DNA of 40,044 bases from Nostocales cyanobacterium LEGE 12452 (GCA_015206945.1 JADEXV010000043.1:1-40044); one strand, 5' to 3'. Counted from the first letter of the stretch, positions 8,889-17,466 are shown. A program made the numbers and translations. The notes: a model not told the origin generated them from the sequence alone.

Positions 8889-9872
8889 CTAAACTCGCAA
8901 AGCCACCATTTTTTCCACAGCTTCTACGATTTGCTCTGGTTGGATGATTGTTAGTCGTTCCAGATTGCCGTTGTAAGGTGTGGGAATATCTTGGGAAGAA
9001 AGCCGCAGTACTGGCGCATCCAATTCATCGAATAAGCGATCGTTTATTGAGGCGATGACTTCTGCTCCAATACCGGCAGTTCGCATCGATTCTTCCACAA
9101 CAATGGCTTTATGGGTTTTACGTATTGATGCACCAATGGTATCAAAATCTAATGGTTTGAGGGATATTAAATCGATAACTTCTGGATCGTATCCTTGTTT
9201 TTCAAGAGTTTTTACGGCTTGCAGCACATGATGGCGCATCCGAGAGTAAGTGATAATTGTTACATCTTTCCCTTCACGCACAATTTCTGCTTTATCTAGT
9301 GGTAGTAAATATTCTTCTTCTGGTAAATCTTCTTTCAAGTTGTAAAGTAAAACGTGTTCAAAGAACAACACTGGATTATCATCGCGGATAGCGGATTTCA
9401 GCAGTCCTTTGGCGTTTCTTGGCGTGGAGCAGGCAACAATTTTTAATCCTGGCACAGCTTGGAAGTAAGTTTCTAGGCGCTGGGAATGTTCTGCACCTAG
9501 CTGCCGTCCTACACCTCCAGGGCCGCGAATTACCATCGGAATTTTAAAATTACCGCCAGAAGTATAGCGGAGCATCCCAGCGTTGTTGGATATTTGGTTG
9601 AAGGCGAGCAGTAAAAAGCCCATGTTCATGCCTTCAATAATCGGACGCAACCCAGTCATTGCGGCTCCCACAGCCATCCCAGTAAAGCTATTTTCAGCGA
9701 TGGGGGTGTCTAGAATGCGGAGTTCGCCATATTTTTGGTACAGGTCTTTGGTAACTTTATAGGAACCGCCGTAATGCCCTACATCTTCACCGAGAACGAA
9801 TACGCTGGAATCACGCGCCATTTCTTCATCAATGGCTTCCCGTAAGGCGTTGAAGAATAGTGTTTCTGCCAT
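8889..9872 (-). CDS. pdhB: Pyruvate dehydrogenase E1 component, beta subunit
   Basis: With the alpha subunit (not in this window) it forms the thiamine-diphosphate-dependent E1 that decarboxylates pyruvate and acetylates lipoyl-E2. The 327 residues begin [18 protein letters not shown]. They contain [52 protein letters not shown] and the C-terminal domain motif DLISLKPLD followed by [15 protein letters not shown], all typical. An AAAAGGTCTAA sequence precedes the ATG. lipA, needed to lipoylate E2, is at the far end of this window. Confidence 0.95.
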   Translation of the reverse strand: MAETLFFNALREAIDEEMARDSSVFVLGEDVGHYGGSYKVTKDLYQKYGELRILDTPIAENSFTGMAVGAAMTGLRPIIEGMNMGFLLLAFNQISNNAGMLRYTSGGNFKIPMVIRGPGGVGRQLGAEHSQRLETYFQAVPGLKIVACSTPRNAKGLLKSAIRDDNPVLFFEHVLLYNLKEDLPEEEYLLPLDKAEIVREGKDVTIITYSRMRHHVLQAVKTLEKQGYDPEVIDLISLKPLDFDTIGASIRKTHKAIVVEESMRTAGIGAEVIASINDRLFDELDAPVLRLSSQDIPTPYNGNLERLTIIQPEQIVEAVEKMVALRV

Positions 9873-10205
9873 TTAGACCTTTTAGTACGATTATGGTTTT
9901 AGAATTTTATCGTGCTGCTGTCACAAATACAGTGAGCGATCGCACTAGTTAGAGTTTAGGTTTTTTAAATAAACGGCCCCTAGCATAGAGCGAGTGATTG
10001 CCATAACTATATCAAAGCTATTTAACTTCGATTTTAGATGTTTTATGAGCGATCGCCTCTGACTCTGGCAAACGAGAAATATCCTCTATAGATTATGTAC
10101 TACGATCTTGACAATTTACGAAAAGTGTGCATTTAAAACTCCAATAATCAACCATTTCGTAGGACAGGCAAGATGCGTGTCCTACAAAATTCAAATCACC
10201 AAGGA
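9873..10205. other. Intergenic region between pdhB and the protease gene
   Basis: About 330 bases with two HIP1 octamers and no gene. It should hold the pdhB promoter. Near its right end GTAGGACA (10159-10166) and TGTCCTAC (10178-10185) form a hairpin downstream of the protease gene. No U-run follows on the minus strand, so it looks more like a dispersed hairpin repeat than an intrinsic terminator. Confidence 0.6.
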
Positions 10206-11165
10206 TTAATTACCAGCAGCCAACTTATCCAAGAAATCGATTTTTACAGCCAGATTGGTTATATCCTGATTGGTTTCTAAGTTCTTAATTTCAGCATTAT
10301 TCAGGGCAACAATATAGGGTTGTTCACCAACCCAGGCAATAAGAGGCCCGCCAGAAGAACCACCTGCGGTAGCGCAATTATGCAAAAGTACCCCTGACTC
10401 CTCCCCAACAATGCTACACCCAGTTTCAAAGCTTGCAGTCCATCCTGTACCAGCAGTCAGGTCTTCATAGCCTTTTTTCTTGGGATTGGGAAAATCGCCA
10501 GAGTAGCCAACAAAAGATAACGTTTTCGGGTTATTAATGAGGGTCGAAGAACGCAAAGATTTCCAGCCTAAATGACCATACTTCCGACCGAGAGGCTGAT
10601 TAATTTTGAGAAGTGCCCAGTCGTTTATCTGATTTGTGAGTTTGTCACCAGTAAAATCTGTACCGTAAACAACTTGCTCTACTAAAACAACGTCTGTTTT
10701 ATCCTGCACAACACCATTAATTACATTTGGCATAAACAGAATTTTTTGACTTAATTTATGGGTATCAGGATCAATAACGCAATGGGCATTTGTCAAAACT
10801 ATATCATCATCAATTAAAGTTCCTGTGCAATGATAGCTTTTGGCATCAGTTGTTGTGCCCTGGACTCGACCAATACTTGACCAAGGATATTTTCTGCTAG
10901 TCATGGGGATACGATAATCTTTACCAGTAGGTATTCCCCGGTTGGCTTCATCTGCTTTTTTCGACTGATTGAGGTCAGAAGGTTTAAAAGGCTTTCCATT
11001 CGCGGGTAGTTTGAATTCAGATGCTTCTTGAAATTTACTGAATTTTGGTGGTTTACTTTGTTGAGTTTCTGTCTGTGCTTGTGCATGAACTGATACCCAA
11101 GCACCCAAAGTTATCGCACCAATAATTCCAGCAAAAAATTGCTTGTAGATATGCTTGTTAGTCAT
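10206..11165 (-). CDS. Exported trypsin/V8-like serine protease
   Basis: 319 residues. The N-terminus (KQFFAGIIGAITLGAWVSVHAQA) is a signal peptide ending in a likely AxA cleavage site near residue 30. A ~50-residue polar propeptide-like region follows. The chymotrypsin-fold domain carries the full triad: H128 in LTNAHCV, D182 in NDWALLKI and S271 in AGGSSGGPL. Four Cys (113, 129, 250, 264) suggest disulphides, fitting a periplasmic or secreted enzyme. It lies about 100 bp downstream of the TPR-CHAT gene on the same strand and could share its transcript. Substrate and specificity are unknown; the fold is close to V8/glutamyl endopeptidase-like proteases. Confidence 0.88.
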   Translation of the reverse strand: MTNKHIYKQFFAGIIGAITLGAWVSVHAQAQTETQQSKPPKFSKFQEASEFKLPANGKPFKPSDLNQSKKADEANRGIPTGKDYRIPMTSRKYPWSSIGRVQGTTTDAKSYHCTGTLIDDDIVLTNAHCVIDPDTHKLSQKILFMPNVINGVVQDKTDVVLVEQVVYGTDFTGDKLTNQINDWALLKINQPLGRKYGHLGWKSLRSSTLINNPKTLSFVGYSGDFPNPKKKGYEDLTAGTGWTASFETGCSIVGEESGVLLHNCATAGGSSGGPLIAWVGEQPYIVALNNAEIKNLETNQDITNLAVKIDFLDKLAAGN

Positions 11166-11218
11166 TGATATAATTCCTTAGTTAATTAATATTTGCAAAT
11201 TCATCATTAATTCCGAAT

Positions 11219-11270
11219 GGCGTTAGCGTAGTGGTAGGTCGTTCGCTTTTAGCGTCTCGTAGAGAGCGTC
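11219..11270. repeat. Dispersed palindromic repeat between CHAT and protease genes
   Basis: It contains the self-complementary pieces GCGTTAGCGTAG and GCGTCTCGTAGAGAGCG, a type found dispersed in Nostoc intergenic DNA. Its right edge supplies the stop codon of the CHAT gene. Confidence 0.55.
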
Positions 11271-13944
11271 ATTGCGAATTATTTTGCCATTCGCCTTGCA
11301 CAGTAAAAGCAGCCCAAAAATAAGGATCTTTCCACTCTTTCTGTTGCCACAAATATAGTTGTGCTGCTCTTAGAGCCGCAGTTGGTGATTTACCTTGCTG
11401 CAACATTTGACGATAAAATTCGCTCATTAATTCCTTCGTTCCGTCATCGTTTACACTCCATAAAGACACCACAACTCGTTGTGAACCTGCATACATCAAT
11501 CCTCTTGTTAATCCCACCAAGCCTTCTCCCTGAACTTGCTTACCGCGTCCGGTGTTACAGGCACTTAACACTACTAAATCAGCAGGTAAATCAAGATTGA
11601 AGATATCGTTTAGTCGCAGATAACCTCTTATGGGTTTACCTTGTTTATCTATCAACGAAAGTACGATTCCTGATAACTCTGGATTGATGTTATCAGCAAA
11701 GCCGTGAGTAGCAAAATGAATGATGCGGTATTGACTCAGTTGTGGGTTAGTTACCCAGTTGTAGTTAGCATCAAAATCAAGAGCTTGCAGGCTATCTTTT
11801 GGCGATACGAGTTTGAGAATTGCCTCTGCTTCCAGGCGAGTACCATCAAGTGGGGCCCAACCATCGCGGTTGAGATTTTTGGCAGCCCTTGCTAGGGCAG
11901 AACGTTGTTCGTCGAATTCGGGAGTTGAGGAATCATCATTTAGTTTGCCTGTTACAAGGCAATTATCTTTATGAGTTACACGACAATCATCAGCACTAAA
12001 TACGGGATTAGCAAGGATGGCTAGGGCTTTGGGTGCTGCTTTGCGTCCTTTGGTTTCTTGTCTGAGGATAGCTATGGTTGAAGCAGAAGGGAGATTAACA
12101 ATTTCATGGTTGACTAGCAGGGGTTGGTAAGATTCTTGAGAGGTTAAGTCAGTTAATGCCGCAAAGGGAATATTTTCCAAAGCACCATCAGCCACAATTA
12201 CTAAACGTTTTTTTCCTAACTTGTTAGCGACAGGGGCGAAGATAATTTGACTAAGTTGTTTTGCTGCTTTGAGGTTTTGATAAAAAGCTCTATCTAACAG
12301 AGATTGACGAAAATCATTTGTAGCATTCTCTATCTTTTCCTGTCCGGGTAGTTCATAAGTATCAAGAGAATTCGGAGTGACAACCCAAAGATAGCTATGT
12401 TTTTTACCCAAGGAATATTGCAATAGCAGGGTGTCTGAATCTAGTTGTTGCTGAATTTGAGTTAATTTCAGAGGGTTAGGATATTTCAGTGCTGCATATT
12501 TGGGACTACTTGTACGGATTTTGGTTTGCAGTTCTTCGTATTGGTTAAGGAGGTCGGCAATTTCTTTTTCGAGGTTTTGTATTGCGGTTGTGGGTGCTGT
12601 TTTATTCAGTAACTCTTGACGCAGTTTATCTCTAGCATCAAGTTGCTGCTGCAAGTTTTGTTCTTCTGCTAGTAGTTGCGGGTCAACGCCTTTACGGATT
12701 TTGGCATTGGCTTCTGTTAATAGTTCTAAAAGAACCCTGGCACGCGATCGCTCACTGATGTGCAGTGCTTCAGCAGCGTATCCTTTAGATGGGTCTTTTT
12801 TGTGCAGTTCCATCAGCACGTCGGTGTAGAACTTGTAGTAGTCTTGGACAGAAGCAAAGTAAGAAGCGCGTAGTTCTTTGTTAGCTATTTTGGTACGTAA
12901 ATCTTCAATGATTTTGATTGCTGCTTGAATATGTGTTTGGGCTTGCTGTAAATTACCACTACTGCGTTCTAGGAAAGCCATGTTAAAGAGGGTATTGGCT
13001 TCACCTCCCCTGTCCCCCACTGCACGGAGTATGGGTAAAGCTTGGTTGTAGTATTTGAGCGCTTCTTGCTTTTCTCCTAATGAGTCGTAGACACTGCCAA
13101 TATTGTTGAGGGTGTTGGCTTCCCCTCCCCTGTCCCCCACTGCACGGAGTATGGGTAAGGCTTGGTTGTAGTATTTGAGCGCTTCTTGCTTTTCTCCTAA
13201 TGAGTTGTAGACACTGCCAATATTAGAGAGGGTGTTGGCTTCCCCTCCCCTGTCCCCCACTGCATGGAATATGGGTAAAGCTTGGTTGTAGTATTTGAGT
13301 GCTTCTTGCTTTTTTCCTAATGAGTCGTAGACTAAACCAATATTGTTGAGAGTGATGGCTTCCCCTCCCCTATCCCCCACTGCACGGCGTATGGGTAAAG
13401 CTTGGTTGTAGTATTTGAGTGCTTCTTGCTTTTCTCCTAAATCGGAGTAGACACTGCCAATACTGTTGAGGGTGGCGGCTTCCCCTTCCTTGTACCCCAC
13501 TGCACGGTGTATGGGTAAGGCTTGGTTGTAGTATTTGAGTGCTTCTTGCTTTTCTCCTAATGAATCGTAGACTCTGCCAATATTAGAGAGGGTAGTGGCT
13601 TCCGCTCTTCTGTCCCCCACTGCACGGAATATGGGTAAAGCTTGGTTGTAGTATTTGAGCGCTTCTTGCTTTTCTCCTAAATCATCGTAGACTTTGCCAA
13701 TATTGTTGAGGGTGGTGGCTTCCCCTCCTCTGTCCCCCACTGCACGGCGTATGGGTAAAGCTTGGTTGTAGTATTTGAGCGCTTCTTGCTTTTCTCCTAA
13801 ATCGGAGTAGACTCTGCCAATGGCAAGGAAAGTGAGTGCTTGCCCAGGTTTATCATCAACTTGTTGCCAAAGCTTCAGCGCTTCTTGCCATTTGTCAATC
13901 GCTTGTCGCAGTGATTCTGCTGTTCCTTGTTTATAAAGCTGCAT
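11269..13944 (-). CDS. TPR-CHAT domain protein (caspase-like), body of an interrupted gene
   Basis: 891 residues from the first ATG after an in-frame stop. Residues 1-49 form one TPR-like unit. Residues 50-329 are seven 40-residue TPR repeats of the GEKQEALKYYNQALPI kinesin-light-chain type, then further helices and a coiled coil (about 400-470). The C-terminal CHAT domain has the caspase-type dyad: H747 in HFATHG and C796 in LSACNTG. CHAT proteases are often effector or signalling peptidases; Craspase is a TPR-CHAT example. Upstream, in frame, lies a signal peptide separated from this body by one TAA codon. The native protein was therefore probably exported, and the present one is either truncated and cytosolic or not made. 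The GAGGGG before the ATG might permit internal initiation. A trypsin-like protease gene follows. Confidence 0.85.
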   Translation of the reverse strand: MQLYKQGTAESLRQAIDKWQEALKLWQQVDDKPGQALTFLAIGRVYSDLGEKQEALKYYNQALPIRRAVGDRGGEATTLNNIGKVYDDLGEKQEALKYYNQALPIFRAVGDRRAEATTLSNIGRVYDSLGEKQEALKYYNQALPIHRAVGYKEGEAATLNSIGSVYSDLGEKQEALKYYNQALPIRRAVGDRGGEAITLNNIGLVYDSLGKKQEALKYYNQALPIFHAVGDRGGEANTLSNIGSVYNSLGEKQEALKYYNQALPILRAVGDRGGEANTLNNIGSVYDSLGEKQEALKYYNQALPILRAVGDRGGEANTLFNMAFLERSSGNLQQAQTHIQAAIKIIEDLRTKIANKELRASYFASVQDYYKFYTDVLMELHKKDPSKGYAAEALHISERSRARVLLELLTEANAKIRKGVDPQLLAEEQNLQQQLDARDKLRQELLNKTAPTTAIQNLEKEIADLLNQYEELQTKIRTSSPKYAALKYPNPLKLTQIQQQLDSDTLLLQYSLGKKHSYLWVVTPNSLDTYELPGQEKIENATNDFRQSLLDRAFYQNLKAAKQLSQIIFAPVANKLGKKRLVIVADGALENIPFAALTDLTSQESYQPLLVNHEIVNLPSASTIAILRQETKGRKAAPKALAILANPVFSADDCRVTHKDNCLVTGKLNDDSSTPEFDEQRSALARAAKNLNRDGWAPLDGTRLEAEAILKLVSPKDSLQALDFDANYNWVTNPQLSQYRIIHFATHGFADNINPELSGIVLSLIDKQGKPIRGYLRLNDIFNLDLPADLVVLSACNTGRGKQVQGEGLVGLTRGLMYAGSQRVVVSLWSVNDDGTKELMSEFYRQMLQQGKSPTAALRAAQLYLWQQKEWKDPYFWAAFTVQGEWQNNSQ
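12958..13797. repeat. Seven near-identical 120-bp tandem repeats inside the CHAT gene
   Basis: Seven 120-bp units each encode one 40-residue TPR. Long blocks (for example the part encoding EALKYYNQALPI) are virtually identical at the DNA level, with variation concentrated in the A-G-x-YxxL region. This points to recent expansion or gene conversion and makes the locus prone to copy-number change and assembly collapse. Confidence 0.95.
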
Positions 13945-13989
13945 CCCCTCTTCAAAAACCCGTTCCGCAGCAGCGTAAGTGGCATTTTG

Positions 13990-14154
13990 TTAAGTAGTTT
14001 CTGGCTGCTGTGCTATCTGCAACCCTCGGTTTCTCGGTGTCGCCCCCACTGCATCAGCAAGCATTACCGCACTCAGCAACAAAGTTAAACTGTAACGGGT
14101 AAATTTTTTTAACAAGCACCAAAAAACCCACTGAGACTTTACACTCCCCATCAT
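13990..14154 (-). pseudogene. Signal-peptide leader of the CHAT gene, cut off by an in-frame TAA
   Basis: Two adjacent ATGs (14154, 14151) open a frame of 54 codons. It begins MMGSVKSQWVFWCLLKKFTRY, followed by the hydrophobic core SLTLLLSAVMLADAVGA, a typical signal peptide. It ends in PETT then TAA (bases 13990-13992). After the stop the same frame continues without interruption (QNATYAAAERVFEEG) into the first codon of the TPR-CHAT body. A single C-to-T change (CAA to TAA) would explain it. Alternatives are a sequencing error or read-through. Confidence 0.85.
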
Positions 14155-14627
14155 TGTTTACCCTTAATCTGTGATTATTAGCAACCCAATTCCTGGCGAA
14201 CCCAATCCCTGACGTTAGTAAACTATTTAATTGTCATCAGGGATATTGCGGAAACTTTAAGTTGATTTTATGGGTGCGGTCAAAGTTTACAGCTTTGGTT
14301 TCTGTTTTTGCAACAAACTCCCTCGCTAAACTCTGATTTTCTCGCTTTCGCGCTTCCTCCCAGGAGATAAGGCAATACGGTTCAGTTAAGGTTTTTTGAT
14401 GAAAATTCTAGATCGCTAAAGATGCGATAAATCACTGTCAATACGAAAGACTATTGTCTTGACGGCGATTCATCGCGTCTCTTGCCTTAACCGAACAGTA
14501 TTGGGAGATAAGGAAGGAGAAAAAGGTCTACCTATAATTGCCTAAGTACAAGCGATTCTTTATTTACACCCCAGCCAAATGCCACAAATAAAAGGATAAA
14601 ATTGAATCAGACTCAAATATAAAAATT
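14155..14627. other. Intergenic region carrying a MITE
   Basis: The region between the divergent CHAT and antitoxin genes should hold both promoters. It contains the 131-bp palindromic element listed separately and otherwise no gene-like sequence. The phrase CCCAATTCCTGGCGAACCC partly repeats itself near 14185-14212. Confidence 0.6.
14373..14503. mobile_element. Miniature inverted-repeat transposable element (MITE), 131 bp
   Basis: The ends CAATACGGTTCAGTTAAGG and CCTTAACCGAACAGTATTG match as inverted repeats at 17 of 19 positions. Most of the interior is also an imperfect palindrome, so the whole element folds on itself. It is flanked by a perfect 10-bp direct repeat GGAGATAAGG (14363-14372 and 14504-14513), a target-site duplication. 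It encodes nothing. Size and structure recall the Nezha MITEs described in Anabaena/Nostoc; I have not verified the family. Confidence 0.9.
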
Positions 14628-14903
14628 ATGAAAACAGCTATTATTGCCAAAGTAACGGCTGATGGAAAGCTAGAAAATCCTCCAGAAGTATTAGCACAGT
14701 TTCAGCCCTCTACTGAGTATGAAGTCTCGGTTACAGAAGATCAGATAGTTTTCAAAAAAACTTATCAACGATTAACACTAAAAGAATTAAGGTAGAGAGC
14801 GTTAGATGCTGGTTCAGATCCAAATCAACCAACGCTTGAAGAAATTAGTCAAATAGTCAAACAAGTTAGACAAGAAATTTGGGCTAATTTAGGTATTCAT
14901 TAA
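14628..14903 (+). pseudogene. Antitoxin-like gene (AbrB/VapB type) with an in-frame TAG
   Basis: An ATG opens MKTAIIAKVTADGKLENPPE, and the frame runs 91 residues to TAA at 14901. A TAG at 14793-14795 interrupts it after residue 55. The part after the stop (DPNQPTLEEISQIVKQVRQE) is nearly the same as the C-terminus of the next gene, so the two are tandem paralogues. The N-terminal half looks like a SpoVT/AbrB-type DNA-binding antitoxin. A truncated 55-residue protein could still be made, but without the presumed toxin-binding tail. Confidence 0.8.
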
Positions 14904-14914
14904 TAATGTAATAA

Positions 14915-15196
14915 ATGAGTAAACTTATGCAGACAGATCCAATTATCAGAGTCACTGATGAAAAGCAAATAAATCTCCCAGTAGAAATTGAATCTCAACT
15001 GATACCTGGTGATGAATACAGAGTAATTCTAAAGGAAAATTGTATTGTTTTAGAAAAAATTACTCAGCAAAATGTAGATTTAGATGATTTTTTACAAAGT
15101 CTTGAACAATTAGAACCCGATCCTAATCAACCAACTCTGGAAGAAATTAGTGAACTTGTCAAGGATGTCAGACAGGAGTTATGGTCTAATCCATGA
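14915..15196 (+). CDS. AbrB/VapB-like antitoxin
   Basis: 93 residues: a short beta-rich N-terminus (IIRVTDEKQINLPVEIESQL, then GDEYRVILKENCIVLEK) of the swapped-hairpin AbrB kind. An acidic helical C-terminus ending in TLEEISELVKDVRQELWSN would neutralise the toxin. Its TGA overlaps the ATG of the PIN toxin gene (ATGA), the standard arrangement of type II modules. It is the intact member of a tandem pair with the interrupted gene 11 bases upstream. Confidence 0.75.
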   Translation: MSKLMQTDPIIRVTDEKQINLPVEIESQLIPGDEYRVILKENCIVLEKITQQNVDLDDFLQSLEQLEPDPNQPTLEEISELVKDVRQELWSNP

Positions 15197-15612
15197 GAGT
15201 TATCCTTGATGTAAATGTTTGGATTTCAGCTTTATTGTAGGGAGGTGTTCCTGGTAAAACCTTGCGTTTAGCAAGAAATCAACAAATTAATATATTTGCT
15301 TCTGAATTTTTATTATTAGAACTAGAAATAACTTTAAAACATGATAAATTTCAACTACGACTACAACAAAGAGGTTATACGGTTGAAAATTTGATTTCTG
15401 TAGTCAAGGGTTTATCAAATGATTGTCCAACAATCTCTGTAGATGCTTCTCAATTACGCGACCCAAAAGATAATTTAGTTTTGGCTGCGGCTGTTGCGGC
15501 AAATGGTGAAGCAATTGTTACTGGAGATTTAGATTTATTGGTGTTGATAGAATTCAACGGAATTCCAATTTTAACTCCGCAAGATTTTTTAAGTCGTTAT
15601 TTCTTAGATTAA
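15193..15612 (+). pseudogene. PIN-domain toxin (VapC-like) with a nonsense codon
   Basis: The ATG at 15193 begins MRVILDVNVWISALL, the usual start of PIN toxins of the COG1569 type. It meets TAG at 15238, exactly where these proteins have tryptophan (ALLWGG), so TGG to TAG is the likely change. The frame then runs on cleanly to 15612. It keeps the other acidic residues of the RNase site (ELE near residues 39-42, DPKDN, and TGDLDLL near the end). PIN toxins cleave RNA. As it stands only a 15-residue peptide would be made unless translation restarts; the partner antitoxin is intact. Confidence 0.85.
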
Positions 15613-16079
15613 GTTTTAGCATTAGCCTAGAAGTACAGTTCTCAAAGAAGCGACACACCTGTTGATGATACCGATCTCTGGCGCTGTAGTACGCAAACAA
15701 AAAGCCGCTATCTGGGAGTATAAGCAGATAATAGGTTATGAATGCCGCTTGTTGAGATATTGAGCGATCGCTTTTTTACGGTTTGAGCGTTCCGATAAAT
15801 CCGTTGGTGCATCTTGCAGCAGATGTTCAGGGTGTCCACCCCGCCTCTCTACCAAAGTTTTACCGCTTGTAAGGTTAGCCAGCGTTCAGCAATCATCCTA
15901 TTTCTCCGTGTCCTCTGCGCCTCTGTGGTAGCCTGTGGCAAGCCGCTTCGCGTCTACGTTATTCCCTAACTCTTGCGTAAGTCCTAAAATAATCTCACGC
16001 CCAAACACCAAAACACAACTCTGCGTTTTCGCGCCTCTGCGTGAGATTTCCCACTAAATTAGTATTCAATATACCTAGC
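15613..16079. other. Intergenic region with a possible decayed ORF and CTCTGCG repeats
   Basis: No intact gene is seen. On the minus strand a short frame ending at 15736 reads VERRGGHPEHLLQDAPTDL and then SERSNRKKAIAQYLNKRHS. It looks protein-like but has no start codon in frame; a preceding ATG frame (MIAERWLTLQ) is shifted by one. Bases 15900-16050 hold CTCTGCGCCTCTGTG-type repeats and a GGCAAGCCGCTTCGCGTCTACG dispersed-repeat-like segment. Confidence 0.45.
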
Positions 16080-17060
16080 CTACTTTAACCATCGCGCCGC
16101 ATCTTTGGCATGGTAAGTCAAAATCAAATCTGCACCAGCGCGTTTAAACCCAGTTAAAGTTTCCATAACCACCCGCTCTTCATCAATCCAACCATTGAGA
16201 GCCGCAGCTTTCACCATCGCATACTCACCAGAAACATTGTAAGCCGCAACTGGTAAGTTACTTGCTTCCTTGACGCGCCAAATAATATCCATGTATGCCA
16301 AGGCTGGCTTAACCATGAGCATATCAGCACCTTCAGCGATATCTAATTCAATCTCTTTAATCGCTTCGCGGGCGTTACCTGGGTCCATTTGGTAAGTTCT
16401 TCTGTCCCCAAATTGTGGTGTCGAGTCTGCTGCATCCCGGAATGGGCCATAATAACCCGAAGCATACTTAGCAGCATAAGATAAAATCGGCGTATCTTGA
16501 AATCCTGCTTCATCCAAACCCTGACGAATTGCCTGGACAAACCCATCCATCATCCCCGAAGGCGCGATGATATCAGCACCAGCTTTCGCTTGAGAAACTG
16601 CCGTTTTCTTCAGCAATTCCAGAGTTGGATCGTTTAAAACTCGTCCTGTTAAATCACCAACTTGCAGATAACCACAATGACCGTGGCTAGTATACTCACA
16701 CAAACAAGTATCAGCAATTACAATCAAATCTGGCACTGCTGCTTTTACCGCCGTCGCCGCTTTCTGGACGATACCGCAATCATGCCAAGCGCCAGTGGCA
16801 TCAACATCTTTATCGGCTGGAATACCAAATAGAATAATAGAAGGAATTCCTAAGTCGTAAACTTCTTTTGCTTCTTCAACAATTTTATCTACCGAAAGTT
16901 GGTAGACTCCGGGCATCGATTTCACCTCATTAGCGATTCCCTCACCTGGTACAGCAAATAATGGGTAGATTAAATCGCTTGTTGTTAAAACAGTTTCACG
17001 AACCATCCGGCGCAGTTGGGGATGTGTACGCAGACGACGGGGGCGATGTGTAGGAAACAT
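16080..17060 (-). CDS. hemB: Delta-aminolevulinic acid dehydratase (porphobilinogen synthase)
   Basis: It condenses two 5-aminolevulinate molecules to porphobilinogen, the second committed step towards haem, chlorophyll and bilins. The 326-residue length is standard. Visible residues are the Schiff-base lysines K198 (SYAAKYAS) and K251 (MLMVKPAL). The metal-site segment [14 protein letters not shown] (117-130) carries three Cys (119, 121, 129), which suggests a Zn-site form. MDPGNAREA and [11 protein letters not shown] are further signatures. It is a single-gene unit; the promoter should lie in the following ~400-bp gap. Confidence 0.97.
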   Translation of the reverse strand: MFPTHRPRRLRTHPQLRRMVRETVLTTSDLIYPLFAVPGEGIANEVKSMPGVYQLSVDKIVEEAKEVYDLGIPSIILFGIPADKDVDATGAWHDCGIVQKAATAVKAAVPDLIVIADTCLCEYTSHGHCGYLQVGDLTGRVLNDPTLELLKKTAVSQAKAGADIIAPSGMMDGFVQAIRQGLDEAGFQDTPILSYAAKYASGYYGPFRDAADSTPQFGDRRTYQMDPGNAREAIKEIELDIAEGADMLMVKPALAYMDIIWRVKEASNLPVAAYNVSGEYAMVKAAALNGWIDEERVVMETLTGFKRAGADLILTYHAKDAARWLK

Positions 17061-17466
17061 AAAATTTTATCAAGAAAAACAACGCAAATAGACACAAAAC
17101 AAAGCGTCACAAAAGCAGGCTAAAATTTTCCTGCCGTCAGACAGACTACAAACAGTGCTTAACTGTCCTTTGCCCTACTCTTAATCAAGTTGTAGGGCAA
17201 TTTTGTATTCTACAGCTTGATTGCACCTATCCGACGGACTGGAAAAAAAACAACATTATGAAGCAATTCAAAATTCAAAATGATAAGACTGTCTGTTGTC
17301 TGTTGGCAAAATTGTGGGGAATTGAGGGTTGAGATTTAAACGCAAAGTGGCGCAGAGGGAAACGCAGAGGCACGCAGAGAATTCGCTACGAATTAATTAA
17401 ATTTTGTATTTGGTAGCAAATAACTGACAATTACCAATGCTCTATGCCCAATACCATAAATTTGTG
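17061..17466. other. Intergenic region upstream of hemB with a plus-strand terminator and CGCAGAG repeats
   Basis: Two minus-strand genes flank this 400-bp gap. It contains the terminator-like hairpin listed separately, CAAAATT-type short repeats near 17270, and around 17338-17385 an AACGCAGAGGCACGCAGAG repeat common in Nostoc. No gene-like frame is seen. Confidence 0.6.
17170..17206 (+). terminator. Intrinsic-terminator-like hairpin, plus strand
   Basis: TTGCCCTAC (17170-17178) pairs perfectly with GTAGGGCAA (17192-17200) and is followed by TTTTG on the plus strand. No plus-strand gene lies upstream, so it may end a small transcript that starts divergently from hemB. Confidence 0.5.

Noticed and set aside
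12958..13797. Regular 120-bp repeats suggesting a CRISPR-like or satellite array
   Set aside because: The repeats are in frame and encode TPR units; there are no variable spacers.
13990..15240. Stop-codon recoding or an altered genetic code to explain the three in-frame stops
   Set aside because: Both TAA and TAG are involved, while all neighbouring core genes use these as normal stops; point mutation or base error is simpler.
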